From NCBI GenBank assembly GCA_011390515.1, contig JAABSJ010000001.1:1-64000 (forward strand): 64,000 nt of DNA, read 5' to 3'. The position numbers and the translations under genes were made by a program. This document shows positions 54,203-64,000 of the stretch, piece by piece (the stretch's first letter is position 1; the number at the start of each line of letters is the position of its first letter). The stretch is from Oscillatoria sp. Its GTDB lineage: Bacteria > Cyanobacteriota > Cyanobacteriia > Cyanobacteriales > Laspinemataceae. Under the pieces are notes generated by a model. It saw only the letters and a list, made by a program, of their open reading frames with translations, was not told the DNA's origin and searched no databases.

Positions 54203-55353
54203 TGATCGCAGCAGATTGCTTCTAATTCGGACATAAGCGGGAAGCGAAACGACTCAATCGAATCGCTTCCTTTATTTTTAAGTAATTTTTTAAGTAATTT
54301 TTTGACAGAAATACACGGGGATAGTTCTTGAGTGCTGAGTCCTTTGACTCCCCCGATGACTTACCTATTACCTAAATAGGGATTCCCCGAAAAAATTTTC
54401 CAATTTTGACGGGAGGGACAGGAGAATGCTTTGTCCCTCTCGGGATGAAGCAGTTGATGTTAGGATTGGCACTGGCTATTTCCCCGGGTAATTTATGAAT
54501 TGTCTCTGGCGATCGCATGACATCTGAACCCGGATGTAAGTCCTGTCATCCTTAAAAAGGAGTGGGGATATAGAATAGCAGTAAAGGAGTTTTAACCGGG
54601 GCAATCTGTTGGATAATTCCCCCTATTCCCGCCTAGAAATTGAGCGGGGCTGAGTCAATGATTCCCTGAGCTTACATTCAGCTTACATGAGGATTAATCC
54701 CTCCGGGGAGCGCCACCGGCTGACTCTAAATCTATCTTCTGAAGTATGAAAGTGAGTCTCTATCAATTGGAGAATTCTGGGAGACTCTCTTTTGCAAAAA
54801 TGGAGGCATGATTCCCTTGGCTTCCCCTGAAGAATAAACCTCGGGCTTTCATTCGATGACTGCTCCCCCCAATCCCCGGCTCCCAGGGGGCTTAAGACAA
54901 TCGTGCAAGAAGTCTAATGATTTAAACGGGCCGATAGGAGTGAACGACCTCAGTGAGCCTCGATCAGTGGACCTGGAGGTGAGTGGCAGGGAAATTTGCC
55001 AAAAAAAAATGATCAGATTAGAATCAATTTCAGAAGGTGGAAATTTAGAGTAAAAAACCAAGGGAAAAACCCGGGATACATTACAGAGAAAACAAGAGAA
55101 ATGGCGGAATTATTCCGCCATTGAATAGGAACCCCTATAATGGGAATCTGTCAGTTCCTATAAAGCGTGAAAAACACGACTCTAGTGTTCTGGACCACCG
55201 AGGGGTAAAACACTCTAGGGACAGGAATACCTTCAAATCCCATGGGGAGGCGAGAGCGCTCCCCACGCTAAACTAAAAGACGTTGCTGCAAATATGGACG
55301 CGCAGGTAAGGCTCATGCTCAGAGCGCGGGCTAGCTAACTCAGAGGGCGGAAT
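54203..55353. other. 1.15-kb spacer, no gene seen
   Basis: A decayed family C repeat is visible at about 54869-54918 (CCCCCCAATCC, then GGGGGCTTAAGACAATCGTGCAAGAAGTCTA). A palindrome AATGGCGGAAT/ATTCCGCCATT lies at 55101-55123. Two direct AAGTAATTTTTT copies lie near 54281. The region just before 55354 has no clear ribosome-binding site except AGAGGGCGGA. I find no reading frame with family likeness. Confidence 0.5.
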
Positions 55354-58300
55354 ATGTTCTGGAAATTCAAGCGCTCCCTTATGCTGAATTATGGTGTTGC
55401 CCCGGGCTCGGTGGCGATCGCACTGTTGCTGACTCAACTGCTATTCCCACTGATTGAACTGACTCCCACGGTTTTGTTTGTTGCAGCGGTGGCAGTCACT
55501 GCACGCTATGGCGGAATCGGGCCCGGGTTATTTGCAACGGTACTCTCGGCAGCGACGCTGGACCATTTTTCTAAAAACGCCCCCTTTACCTGGAGCATGG
55601 GATGGGGGGATCTGCTCTGGGTCGGGGTATTGAGTTTGATCACGGTCCTGATTAGTTCCCTCAAGGAGTCTAAACAGCAAGCTGTACAGGAATTACAAAA
55701 AAAACAACTGTTTTTGCAGGTGATGACGGATTCATTACCTGTGGCCATTTCTTATGTGGATGCCTTAGAACTTTATTGTTTTAACAATCAACGCTACAAA
55801 GAGTGGTTTGGACATTCGCGGGATTCCCTGGGAGGGAAGCACCTCAAGGAGATTCTGGGAGAGTCTGCCTATCAAGTGATTCGGCCTTATGTCAAAGTGG
55901 CATTATCCGGACAGTCAGTTACCTACGAAACCAATATTCCCTATCAAGAGGGAGGGTCCCGTTATATTCGCGCTACCTACGTTCCTGACTGGGGTCCCCC
56001 TCCCCAGGTCAAAGGATTTATTGCCTTTATCGAAGATATTACCCAGCAACGGAAGGCGGAAGAGGGCCTGCGTGAGTCCCAACAGCGGAGTAAATTAGCC
56101 TTAGATGCGGCTCAAATGGGGACTTGGGAATGGAACCTCAAAACGGGCAAAGTGAAGCGATCGGCGATGGTGGCGCGGATTTTTGGCAGCGACCAGGGCA
56201 GCTTTGATGGCACTTATGAAGCCTTTGTGCAAGGGATTTATCCCGAGGACCGCCCCAGTTTTGAGCAGGCGGTTCAACAGGCGATCGCCAATCGTGCCGA
56301 TTATGAAATCGAATTTCGGGTCCCCAGAGGCAATCTGGGAATCCGTTGGGTGTTATGTAAGGGTCAAGTCTTGCCGGATCAGCAGGGGAATCCCCTACGA
56401 GCCCTCGGGGTCTGCATGGATGTGACGGAAAGTCGGTATGCCTCAGAAGCAATCCGGGTGAGTGAAGAACGATTTCGGCATATCTATGAGTCGAACTTGA
56501 TTGGATTAGTGTTTGGCGATCGCAATGGCAATATTAGCGAAGCTAACAATGCATTTTTAAATATTGTGGGCTACACCCCGGAAGATTTGCGATCGCGTCG
56601 GGTGATTTGGCAGAATCTCAACCCCTTTGATCTTAGCGACGATGAGGACATGACCGTTGGTCTGGTGCAAGGAGTGGCGACCCCCACGGAAACCGAATTA
56701 ATTCGCAAAGATGGTCGTCGCGTCCCAGTATTGATGGGCCAAGTGCCGCTCCAAGACTACACCAATATGGGGATCAGCTTTGTTCTGGACCTGAGCGAAC
56801 GCAAACAAGTTCAAGCTGCCTTGAGCGAAAGTGAAGAACGACTCCGCCTCGCCTTGGAAGCGGCCCATACGGGAATGTGGGATTGGGATATCGCTACGGG
56901 CAGAATTGCCCAGTCTGAGATTGTCGAGCGCTTATTGGGGTTGGAAGTTGGGAGTTTTGGCGGGACCTACAATAGCTTAATCAAAATCGTTCATCCCGAT
57001 GATCGGGCGCGATTCAATGCTCATGCGATCGCCACGATGGAACGCGGTCAAGATTTTAATGTGGAATTCCGGGTGGTCAAACCCGATCGCACGGTTGCCT
57101 GGGTCGCCAGTATTGGCAAACGACTCCCGGATAAAGCCAAAAATGGCGATCGCTTGATCGGGGTCTGCATGGACATCACCGAACGCAAGCAAATCGAACA
57201 GGAACTCTACCGTCGTGAACAGGAATTCAAGGCCTTAGCCGAAAATGCCCCGGATATCATCGCCCGGATGGATTCCGAAGGTCGCTATCAGTATGTCAAT
57301 CAGGCGATCGAACAGGTGACAGGCATTTCCCAGAAAGCCTTTATCGGCAAAGCCTTGGGTGAGTTAGGATTCCCCCAGGAAATCGATGCCTTGTGGAAAC
57401 AAAGCGTCAGCGAGGTCCTCACCACGGCCCGAGAGGGGATTGTCGAAGGCTATTTACCCACTCCGAAGGGAACCCGATACTATCAATCTCGTTTGGTTCC
57501 CGAACAGACTCTCGATGGCTCCCTGGACCATGCGATATGCATCAGTCGTGACATTACGGACCTCAAACAAACTCAAGAAGCCTTACGGGAAACCAATCAA
57601 ACCCTCACCGCCCTGATTCAAGCTTGCCCCTTGGCCGTGATGGTCTTGGATGCCACAGGTAAGGTAAAAATGTGGAACCGCAGCGCAGAGCGGATTTTGG
57701 GCTGGAGTGAAGCCGAAGCGATCGGGCGTCAATTCCCCGGTATCCCCTCAGAAAAAACATCAGAGTTACAAGAGAATATTTCCGCTACCCTCGCGGGAAA
57801 TCCCTTAATGGGCCTGGAAACTCGTCGTCTGACGAAAGCCGGAATACAAATTGATGTCGCCATCTGGACGGCCCCCTTGCGGGATGCCAAGGGAAATGTC
57901 AGCTACCTGTCGATCTTGGCCGATATCAGCGATCGCAAGCAAGCCGAAGAAGCCCTGCGCGACAGTGAGGACCGCTTCCGCACCTTGGTCAACTCGATGG
58001 ATGACATTGTATTTACCCTGGATCGTCAGGGTCGGCATACGGCGATTTTTGGCCGGTGGTTCGAGCGCACCCAGATCCTGCCGGAACACTTTCTCGGCAA
58101 AACCGCTGGGGAACTGTTGGGTCCGGAAGCGGCAGAGATTCATAACCAGGCCAATCAAAAAGCCCTAGCTGGAGAGAGCGTCATCTATGAATGGAGTTTC
58201 CAGACGGATGCTGGAACTCAATACTGTCAAACCTCCCTCTCTCCCTTGCGCGATCGCCAGGGTCGAGTCACGGGAATTGTCGGGGTGGGACGGGATATCA

Positions 58301-60006
58301 CGCCCAGGCAGCAAGCGGAACAACGGCAATATTTCCTGGCAGAAGTCTCTTCGGTTCTGGCTTCCTCCTTGGACTACCCCACCACCCTCAAGAGTTTGGC
58401 GAATCAGGTGGTGCCGACGATCGCCGATTACTGCGTCATTTATATTGTGGAGGATGCAGGACTTCTCTCGGGATTGGCAATGGCTCATACCGATCCGGCG
58501 AAGGAGGCTTTGTTAGGTGAGATTGAACAGTATTATCCTCTGGACTTAAATCATGAGGATGGAATTGTCCAGGTTGTTTCCTCGGGTAAACCCATCCTGA
58601 TTCCGGAATTGACGGATGAAATGCGAGTTGCTACAGCTCGGGACCCCGAACATCTCAGACTGATGCGGGAACTCGGCTGTCAGTCCTGCACCATTGTCCC
58701 GTTGGTGGCTCGGGGTCGGACTTTGGGTGCGATTAGCTTTAATATCGCTGAATCCGGGCGTCGTTACAAACCCGAGGACCTGATGTTGGCGGAGGAATTG
58801 GCTCGGCGGGCGGGGTTTGCCATTGATAATGCTCGGTTGTATCGTGAGTCCCAGGAAGCTAACCGCATGAAGGATGAATTTTTGGCGATCGTCTCTCATG
58901 AGTTGCGAACGCCCCTGAATGCCATGTTAGGTTGGGCTCAGTTACTCCGCACTCGCAAGTTTGACGCGGCGACTACGGAGCGAGCTTTGGAGACTATCGA
59001 GCGCAATGCCAGGGTGCAAACCCAGTTGATTGAGGATTTATTAGATGTTTCCCGGATTCTGCGGGGGAAAGTGGCCCTGAGTTTGGAGCCGGTGGATTTG
59101 AGTGTGGCGATCGCCTCGGCGATTGACTCTTTGCGTCCGAGTGCTGAAGCGAAGCAGATCCAACTCATCCAGACTCTCAAAAAATCCGTGGGGGTGGTTT
59201 CTGGGGATATCACTCGGATTCAGCAAGTGGTCTGGAATTTGCTCTCAAATGCGATTAAGTTTACCCCAAGTGAGGGACGAGTTGAGGTGCGGTTGAGGCG
59301 ATCGCGCAATTTTGCCATTCTGGAAGTGGCGGATACGGGAATGGGGATCGCACCGGAGTTTTTGCCCTTTGTGTTTGAGCGGTTCCGCCAAGCGGATAGT
59401 ACCACGACGCGCTCTTACGGGGGGTTGGGTTTAGGATTGGCGATCGTCCGTCATTTGTTGGAAATGCATGGAGGCAGTATTCGCGCCTACAGTGAGGGAA
59501 CTGGCAAGGGCGCAACCTTTACGGTGACTTTACCCCTGTTACAACGTATCCAGGGGAATGAAGCGGTCCAGGATGTTTCTGAGCTGATTTCGGACAATTC
59601 TGACCCTGCTGATGATGACTTTCCCTTAGCTGGGTTGCGAGTGCTGGTGGTGGAGGATGAAGCGGATACCCTGGAGTTTTTGATTGCCACTCTGGAAATG
59701 GCTGGGGCGATGGTGGTGGGGGTGTCGTCCGCAACGATCGCATTAGCGGCGATCGAGTCAGAAAAACCTGATGTCTTGGTGAGCGATATTGGAATGCCGG
59801 AATTGGATGGCTATGCTTTGATCCAGCAAGTGAGAAGTCAAGAGTCAGATTCAGAGCCTATCCTGCCCGCATTGGCACTCACCGCTTATGCTCGGGATAG
59901 CGATCGCGATCGCGCCCTGAATGCTGGCTTTCACCAACATATCTCTAAACCGATTCAACCCGATCGCCTGATTACGGTGGTCAAAAGTTTGGCGGTTCAC
60001 CGATAA
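55354..60006 (+). CDS. Hybrid histidine kinase with DUF4118, seven PAS domains and GAF
   Basis: A 1550-aa sensor. Three or four N-terminal membrane helices (about 15-105) form a DUF4118-like anchor. About seven PAS/PAC units follow (about 115-235, 245-365, 370-490, 495-615, 620-745, 750-865, 870-990), then a GAF domain (about 1000-1165). The kinase has SHELRTPLNAML (phosphorylated His near 1182), LLSNAIKF, DTGMGI and GGLGLGLAIV. A receiver domain (about 1430-1545) carries VLVVEDE and the phosphorylated Asp in VSDIGMPELDG. PAS2 and PAS4 are similar (GTWEWN, GMWDWD), so duplication made part of the array. It probably senses several cytoplasmic cues such as redox or light; none can be named. Confidence 0.95.
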   Translation: MFWKFKRSLMLNYGVAPGSVAIALLLTQLLFPLIELTPTVLFVAAVAVTARYGGIGPGLFATVLSAATLDHFSKNAPFTWSMGWGDLLWVGVLSLITVLISSLKESKQQAVQELQKKQLFLQVMTDSLPVAISYVDALELYCFNNQRYKEWFGHSRDSLGGKHLKEILGESAYQVIRPYVKVALSGQSVTYETNIPYQEGGSRYIRATYVPDWGPPPQVKGFIAFIEDITQQRKAEEGLRESQQRSKLALDAAQMGTWEWNLKTGKVKRSAMVARIFGSDQGSFDGTYEAFVQGIYPEDRPSFEQAVQQAIANRADYEIEFRVPRGNLGIRWVLCKGQVLPDQQGNPLRALGVCMDVTESRYASEAIRVSEERFRHIYESNLIGLVFGDRNGNISEANNAFLNIVGYTPEDLRSRRVIWQNLNPFDLSDDEDMTVGLVQGVATPTETELIRKDGRRVPVLMGQVPLQDYTNMGISFVLDLSERKQVQAALSESEERLRLALEAAHTGMWDWDIATGRIAQSEIVERLLGLEVGSFGGTYNSLIKIVHPDDRARFNAHAIATMERGQDFNVEFRVVKPDRTVAWVASIGKRLPDKAKNGDRLIGVCMDITERKQIEQELYRREQEFKALAENAPDIIARMDSEGRYQYVNQAIEQVTGISQKAFIGKALGELGFPQEIDALWKQSVSEVLTTAREGIVEGYLPTPKGTRYYQSRLVPEQTLDGSLDHAICISRDITDLKQTQEALRETNQTLTALIQACPLAVMVLDATGKVKMWNRSAERILGWSEAEAIGRQFPGIPSEKTSELQENISATLAGNPLMGLETRRLTKAGIQIDVAIWTAPLRDAKGNVSYLSILADISDRKQAEEALRDSEDRFRTLVNSMDDIVFTLDRQGRHTAIFGRWFERTQILPEHFLGKTAGELLGPEAAEIHNQANQKALAGESVIYEWSFQTDAGTQYCQTSLSPLRDRQGRVTGIVGVGRDITPRQQAEQRQYFLAEVSSVLASSLDYPTTLKSLANQVVPTIADYCVIYIVEDAGLLSGLAMAHTDPAKEALLGEIEQYYPLDLNHEDGIVQVVSSGKPILIPELTDEMRVATARDPEHLRLMRELGCQSCTIVPLVARGRTLGAISFNIAESGRRYKPEDLMLAEELARRAGFAIDNARLYRESQEANRMKDEFLAIVSHELRTPLNAMLGWAQLLRTRKFDAATTERALETIERNARVQTQLIEDLLDVSRILRGKVALSLEPVDLSVAIASAIDSLRPSAEAKQIQLIQTLKKSVGVVSGDITRIQQVVWNLLSNAIKFTPSEGRVEVRLRRSRNFAILEVADTGMGIAPEFLPFVFERFRQADSTTTRSYGGLGLGLAIVRHLLEMHGGSIRAYSEGTGKGATFTVTLPLLQRIQGNEAVQDVSELISDNSDPADDDFPLAGLRVLVVEDEADTLEFLIATLEMAGAMVVGVSSATIALAAIESEKPDVLVSDIGMPELDGYALIQQVRSQESDSEPILPALALTAYARDSDRDRALNAGFHQHISKPIQPDRLITVVKSLAVHR

Positions 60007-60503
60007 AGCCGGTACCACCGATGGCCGGGGTTTGAACCCGATCAGGAAAAACCTCCTACAGCCTTGAAGGTGATCAGAGCAGATTTCTGTTTCTGGCCCT
60101 GGGTTGAGAGTTGTTAAATCTGAGACAATCGGAACAGAATGCTCTGTCCAAATTAGCCCTCTTGCAAAAAAAAGGATTGATCCCCCTTTCCCCCCCTGAT
60201 TATCCCCCTCCCGTCCCCCTGATTATCCCCCTCCCGTCCCCCTTCCCAAGGGGGAAGCCAGAGGAATGAATGTTTATTTAACGGGGGAAGCCAGAGGAAT
60301 AAATATTTAGTTCCAGGGGGGCTTTAAAGAATTTTGCAAGAGGTCTATTACACGGCATCCGGTTCTCGTTGGTCAAACCAACACTCCTCTAGGACTGAAG
60401 TTGGCGATGCGGCTATCCGGCCAAAGCCCCCAACCGGGGCTAACCTCCAACCCAGTTGGTGACAGACGGATTTGTCTTACACCCTCATTGTAGCGATGAT
60501 TTC
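60007..60503. other. Spacer containing an expanded family C element
   Basis: Positions 60154-60347 are a family C element: TAGCCCTCTTGCAAAA to TTTTGCAAGAGGTCTA, with the same enlarged interior as the copy at 46676. The rest holds the promoter region of the acylase gene. Confidence 0.85.
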
Positions 60504-63059
60504 ATGATACCCCAGTTTCGTAAAGGCTTGCAAATCTTCGGGGCGATCGCTCTGATTCTCTCGGTTACCATCGCCTCCCTTACCTTATATTGGGTGACGG
60601 ATTCTTGGCCGCAACAATCGGGCCAGATTCTGTTACCCCAATTGAGCGATCGCGTTGAGGTGCGACGGGATGCCTATGGAATTCCCCATATTTATGCCTC
60701 CAATGAGCATGATTTATTTCTAGCACAAGGGTACATTCACGCCCAAGACCGCTTTTGGCAAATGGATTTTTGGCGACATCTCGGTGCCGGTCGTCTTTCA
60801 GAACTGTTCGGTGAATCCCAACTCAAAACCGATCAGTTTTTACGCACCCTAGGATGGGCCAGAATTGCTCAACAAGAAGTGCAAACCCTACCGGATGAAT
60901 TCCTAGCTCCTTTAACCGCTTATGCTGAAGGGGTGAATGCCTATCTCCAGGAACATCAGAACACCGATTTAAGTTTGGAATATGGCGTTCTAAAGGTGAT
61001 GAATTCCAGTTATCAACCGGAACCTTGGCAACCGGAACATACCCTCACCTGGGCGAAGGTGATGGCCTGGGATTTAGGCACAAATATGGATGAAGAAATC
61101 GAGCGGGCTATCTTACTTCAAACCTATTCTCCGGAACAGGTGGATGAGCTATTTCCCCCCTATTCTAATCAAGCCCCGTTTATTCTGCCCGATTGGAAAA
61201 TTGCTCAAGGAAAACCGGATTTAATCGGGAAGCAGTTGGGGGAAATTACATCGGAAGATGCCCCTGTTTCTATAGCGGCGATCGCCGAGCAGCTTTCCCC
61301 CACTTTCAATTCAGTTTCTGAACAAATATCCGCCCTGGAAACTCTCACCGGCCCCCGAGGCGGGGAAATTGGGTCAAACAGTTGGGTGGTTTCCGGTGCC
61401 AAAACTGCTACCGGAAAACCCCTGTTAGCCAATGACCCTCATTTAGGAATCCAAATGCCTTCAATTTGGTATGAAATGGGTTTACATTGTCATGCTAAAA
61501 CCCCAGATTGTCCCTACGATATCACAGGATTTTCTTTTGCGGGCATGGTGGGAGTCATTATTGGTCATACCGATCGCATCGCCTGGGGATTTACCAATGT
61601 GGGTGCCGATACGATGGACCTATATCTCGAAAAAATTAATCCCGACAACCCCAATCAGTATGAAGTAAATGGCAAATGGGTGGACATGGAGCAAGTCCCT
61701 GAAACTATCCAAATTGCGGGGGGAAAAACCTGGTTAGAAACCGTGCGTTACACCCGACATGGACCCATTATCTCCTCAACTTATTCCAAGGTCAAACCCT
61801 TGCTGGTTCCGGATCTAACCCGCAGTAACCCGGACATTTATGCAATTGCTTTGCGCTGGACGGGTTTAGAACCGGCCCGTCTATTTCCCGCGATTATCCA
61901 ACTGAATCAAGCCCAAAATTGGCAGGATTTCCGCAAGGCTGCCCAGGATTTTGATATTATCCCACAAAATCTGGTCTATGCTGATATTGACGGAAATATC
62001 GGCTATCAAATGCCCGGTAAAATTCCAATTAGAACCCAGAGTGATGGTCGCTATCCGGTACCCGGTTGGACTGATGAACAGGAGTGGAAGGGCTATATTC
62101 CTTTTGAGCAACTCCCCTTTACGTTCAATCCTCCTGCGGGTTATATTGTCACAGCTAATAATGCCGTCGTTGATGAGAGTTATCCCTATCTGATTACCAA
62201 GGATTGGGACTATGGATTTCGTGCTCAACGGATTCTGGAACTGTTGAACGCCAAGGAAGCGGGGTTTGATGTTGAATCCTTCCGGGAAATTCAAGGAGAT
62301 AATAAAAATCTCAATGCTGAAAAGTTAGTCCCCATTTTGCTCAATCAGCCCTTTGAAGATTCCCACCTAGAAAGGATTCGTGACTTATTACAGGGTTGGG
62401 ATTTTCAGGCGGAGGAAACGAGTCCGGAAGCGGCTATTTTTGAAGGATTTTGGAAACAGCTACTTGCAGCAACGTTTCATGACAATTTGCTGTTGGACTT
62501 TTGGCCGAATGGCGGTCATCGCTGGATCAAAGTAATCGGCGATTTAGTGGATTATCCTGATAGTTTTTGGTGGGATAATGTACTCACACCGGAAGTAGAA
62601 GACCGCGATTTTATCTTTCAACAAGCCTTTGCTGAAGCGGTGGCAGACCTGGAAAATCGCTTAGGCAAAAATCCCCAACGCTGGCAATGGGGCGATTTGC
62701 ATCGGGCGACTTTTAGAAATCAAAGTTTAGGTCAGTCAGGAATTGCTCCGATTGAGGCGATTTTTAATCGGGGTGGCGTACCAATATCCGGTGGGAATGC
62801 TATAGTGAATGCAACCGCCTGGAATGCTCGAAATTCCTTTGAGGTAACCTGGATTCCATCCATGCGGATGATTCTGGATTTGAGCGATTTGAATGCGTCG
62901 GTTGCGGTGATGTCCACAGGGCAATCCGGTCATGCTTTCCACCGTCATTATAGTGATTTGATACCCCTGTGGCGCAATCTGTATTATCACCCAATGGTGA
63001 GTAGTCCTACAGGGGTAGAAGCAAGTACGAGAGATACCCTGATTTTGCTCCCGAATTAG
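60504..63059 (+). CDS. Penicillin acylase (S45) family N-terminal nucleophile hydrolase
   Basis: An 851-aa precursor from the ATG at 60504; an upstream in-frame ATG at 60456 is less likely. An N-terminal signal anchor (about 10-30) shows export to the periplasm. The alpha-chain start has RDAYGIPHIYA and AQGYIHAQDRFWQMD. The autoproteolytic site is GSNSWVVSG: the Ser at about residue 291 becomes the beta-chain N-terminal nucleophile. TGKPLLANDPHLG and an Asn in VYADIDGNIGYQMPG complete the S45 pattern. Family members cleave acyl-amides such as beta-lactam side chains or acyl-homoserine lactones; cyanobacterial relatives include quorum-quenching acylases. The real substrate is unknown. It is a single gene. 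Confidence 0.92.
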   Translation: MIPQFRKGLQIFGAIALILSVTIASLTLYWVTDSWPQQSGQILLPQLSDRVEVRRDAYGIPHIYASNEHDLFLAQGYIHAQDRFWQMDFWRHLGAGRLSELFGESQLKTDQFLRTLGWARIAQQEVQTLPDEFLAPLTAYAEGVNAYLQEHQNTDLSLEYGVLKVMNSSYQPEPWQPEHTLTWAKVMAWDLGTNMDEEIERAILLQTYSPEQVDELFPPYSNQAPFILPDWKIAQGKPDLIGKQLGEITSEDAPVSIAAIAEQLSPTFNSVSEQISALETLTGPRGGEIGSNSWVVSGAKTATGKPLLANDPHLGIQMPSIWYEMGLHCHAKTPDCPYDITGFSFAGMVGVIIGHTDRIAWGFTNVGADTMDLYLEKINPDNPNQYEVNGKWVDMEQVPETIQIAGGKTWLETVRYTRHGPIISSTYSKVKPLLVPDLTRSNPDIYAIALRWTGLEPARLFPAIIQLNQAQNWQDFRKAAQDFDIIPQNLVYADIDGNIGYQMPGKIPIRTQSDGRYPVPGWTDEQEWKGYIPFEQLPFTFNPPAGYIVTANNAVVDESYPYLITKDWDYGFRAQRILELLNAKEAGFDVESFREIQGDNKNLNAEKLVPILLNQPFEDSHLERIRDLLQGWDFQAEETSPEAAIFEGFWKQLLAATFHDNLLLDFWPNGGHRWIKVIGDLVDYPDSFWWDNVLTPEVEDRDFIFQQAFAEAVADLENRLGKNPQRWQWGDLHRATFRNQSLGQSGIAPIEAIFNRGGVPISGGNAIVNATAWNARNSFEVTWIPSMRMILDLSDLNASVAVMSTGQSGHAFHRHYSDLIPLWRNLYYHPMVSSPTGVEASTRDTLILLPN

Positions 63060-63347
63060 AGCATTCTTCCCTGAGAAAGAGGAGGCGATCGGTCCAAGGG
63101 TGAAGGGTGATCCCAAGTTTTGGGGTCAGTCCCTAGAGTGGCTGGGTTGTGGTCAACCGTTGATTTGAAGGGACATCCATCTACTCTTGGCCGATCGCCT
63201 GTAAATTAAACTTAATCGCTATTAATAAATTGATTTTTTACCATAAAGACCCGGTTTCATCGATTCTCAGATTATGGGTATTACAGATCCTAAAATTAGG
63301 GCAAAAATCTGCTAAAATATAAAAGTCATTCCAGCGATGGTAGCGAC
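63060..63347. other. Spacer after the acylase gene
   Basis: Nearly 290 bp with no gene and no clear terminator. AT-rich near 63300-63330. Confidence 0.4.
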
Positions 63348-63456
63348 TATAGCAGTCCTAAATGATTTGTACCTCACCCGATGTCCCCTCGGATGCTTTG
63401 GGCCGCCGACGGTTGGGGCCGCCGACGTCTTCCACAACTGATTTAGGATTGCTATA
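63348..63456. repeat. MITE-like unit, family A, inverted copy
   Basis: TATAGCAGTCCTAAATGATTT to AACTGATTTAGGATTGCTATA, with the interior (CCCTCGGATG, GGCCGCCGACG) in reverse orientation to the 4174 array. Both ends are well preserved. Confidence 0.9.
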
Positions 63457-63652
63457 TCTTCTAAGTCGAAAGCGGTATTCCGTCACGGAATGGAAGGGCA
63501 AAACCGGACAAAATAGGAAAGAAAATGAACCGATGGAGGGGCAGAATTGACCCAAATAATTTAATCCAATCAGAGAAGATTTACCCCTTTATTCCTTGGG
63601 ATCGGGGAAACCGCAGGCAACGGAATCGCCCCGAAAAACTCATAAATCTGGA

Positions 63653-63765
63653 TATAACAATCCTTGCGTGCCGTTCTGGAAGACGTCGGCGGCCCCCTAC
63701 ATCAGGCGGCCCAAAGCATCCGAGGGGACATCGGGTGAGGTATAAATCTTGCAAGGAATGCTATA
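63653..63765. repeat. MITE-like unit, family A
   Basis: TATAACAATCCTTGCGTGCC to GCAAGGAATGCTATA with interior GACGTCGGCGGCCCCC and CATCCGAGGGGACATCGG, in the orientation of the 4174 array. It shares its last TATA with the next unit. Confidence 0.9.
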
Positions 63766-63868
63766 TAGCCTTTCTCATGTCCATAAGGTACATCCCTCAC
63801 CCCAAACCCCTCTCCCGTTCTGGGAGAGGGGCTTTGAAAAGTACCTCATCAGTCCGGGAACCGCTATA
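63762..63868. repeat. MITE-like unit, family B
   Basis: TATAGCCTTTCTCATGTCC to AGTCCGGGAACCGCTATA. The ends are those of the unit at 4499, but the interior is CCCTCTCCCGTTCTGGGAGAGGGG, as at 40725. The last 130 bp of the window after it show no feature. Confidence 0.85.
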
Positions 63869-64000
63869 GAATGCGAAAATAAGATTTTAAGTTTCATTTT
63901 AAGTTGAAAATTTTTACGGCATTTTCTCTCAAAAGTGATGTACTTTTTACGCCTATTATAACTATCGCATCTCTATGATTTTTAGGGCAGGACTCACAAA

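Overview
The window is chromosomal DNA of a cyanobacterium, most likely a filamentous non-heterocystous member of the Oscillatoriales (Oscillatoria or Laspinema type; the genus is inference). The evidence is a cytochrome b6f gene pair (petC-petA), tatC, psbQ (CyanoQ), narM, a DUF3067 gene, a COP23 gene, very frequent HIP1-type GCGATCGC octamers, and cyanobacterial multi-domain signalling proteins. No rRNA operon, prophage or CRISPR array was seen.

Layout. 0-6 kb: arrays of a short palindrome, a YdcF-family gene, a tRNA-Arg(CCU) gene split by a 917-nt group I intron with a LAGLIDADG reading frame, a small conserved gene, an orphan ParA ATPase, then three-plus tandem MITE-like units abutting an intact IS630-type insertion sequence. 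6-9 kb: a small outer-membrane-type protein and a 623-aa membrane protein of unknown function. 9-23 kb: an accessory region rich in conflict or regulated-cell-death architectures: a CHAT protease with a WD40 propeller, a broken CHAT fragment, an HTH plus DUF1822-like protein, a Zn-ribbon/Ser-Thr kinase/TPR protein, an NB-ARC STAND ATPase that ends where its repeat sensor would normally start, two unrecognised genes, a NERD nuclease-helicase and a Uma2-type nuclease. 23-30 kb: an alpha/beta hydrolase, a two-gene ParA/coiled-coil operon resembling the type 2 McdAB carboxysome-positioning system, a chemoreceptor and an LRR protein. 30-40 kb: mostly housekeeping and photosynthetic genes (FHA protein, thiO, psbQ, narM, petC-petA, DUF3067, a PAS histidine kinase, tatC). 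40-48 kb: a damaged segment with a frameshifted IS630 copy, a large DUF4114 surface-protein gene broken by an in-frame stop and by the IS, and a multiply disrupted second IS with a MITE nested in it. 48-63 kb: COP23, LCP, small membrane protein plus subtilisin, rpe, a 1550-aa multi-PAS hybrid kinase and a penicillin-acylase-family Ntn hydrolase. 63-64 kb: more MITE copies.

How the parts relate. petC-petA is a clear operon with a hairpin terminator. DUF3067 diverges from petC, and tatC, whose translocon exports the Rieske protein PetC, lies 3 kb away. The 9-17 kb genes on the minus strand combine sensing (WD40, TPR), switching (STAND ATPase, kinase) and a caspase-like effector, and are the best candidate for an undescribed system. 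The second strong candidate is the McdAB-like pair. Several families of short inverted repeats are scattered through the spacers. Two of them share the TA-GCAGTC end of the resident IS630 elements, and units with the same ends carry different interiors.
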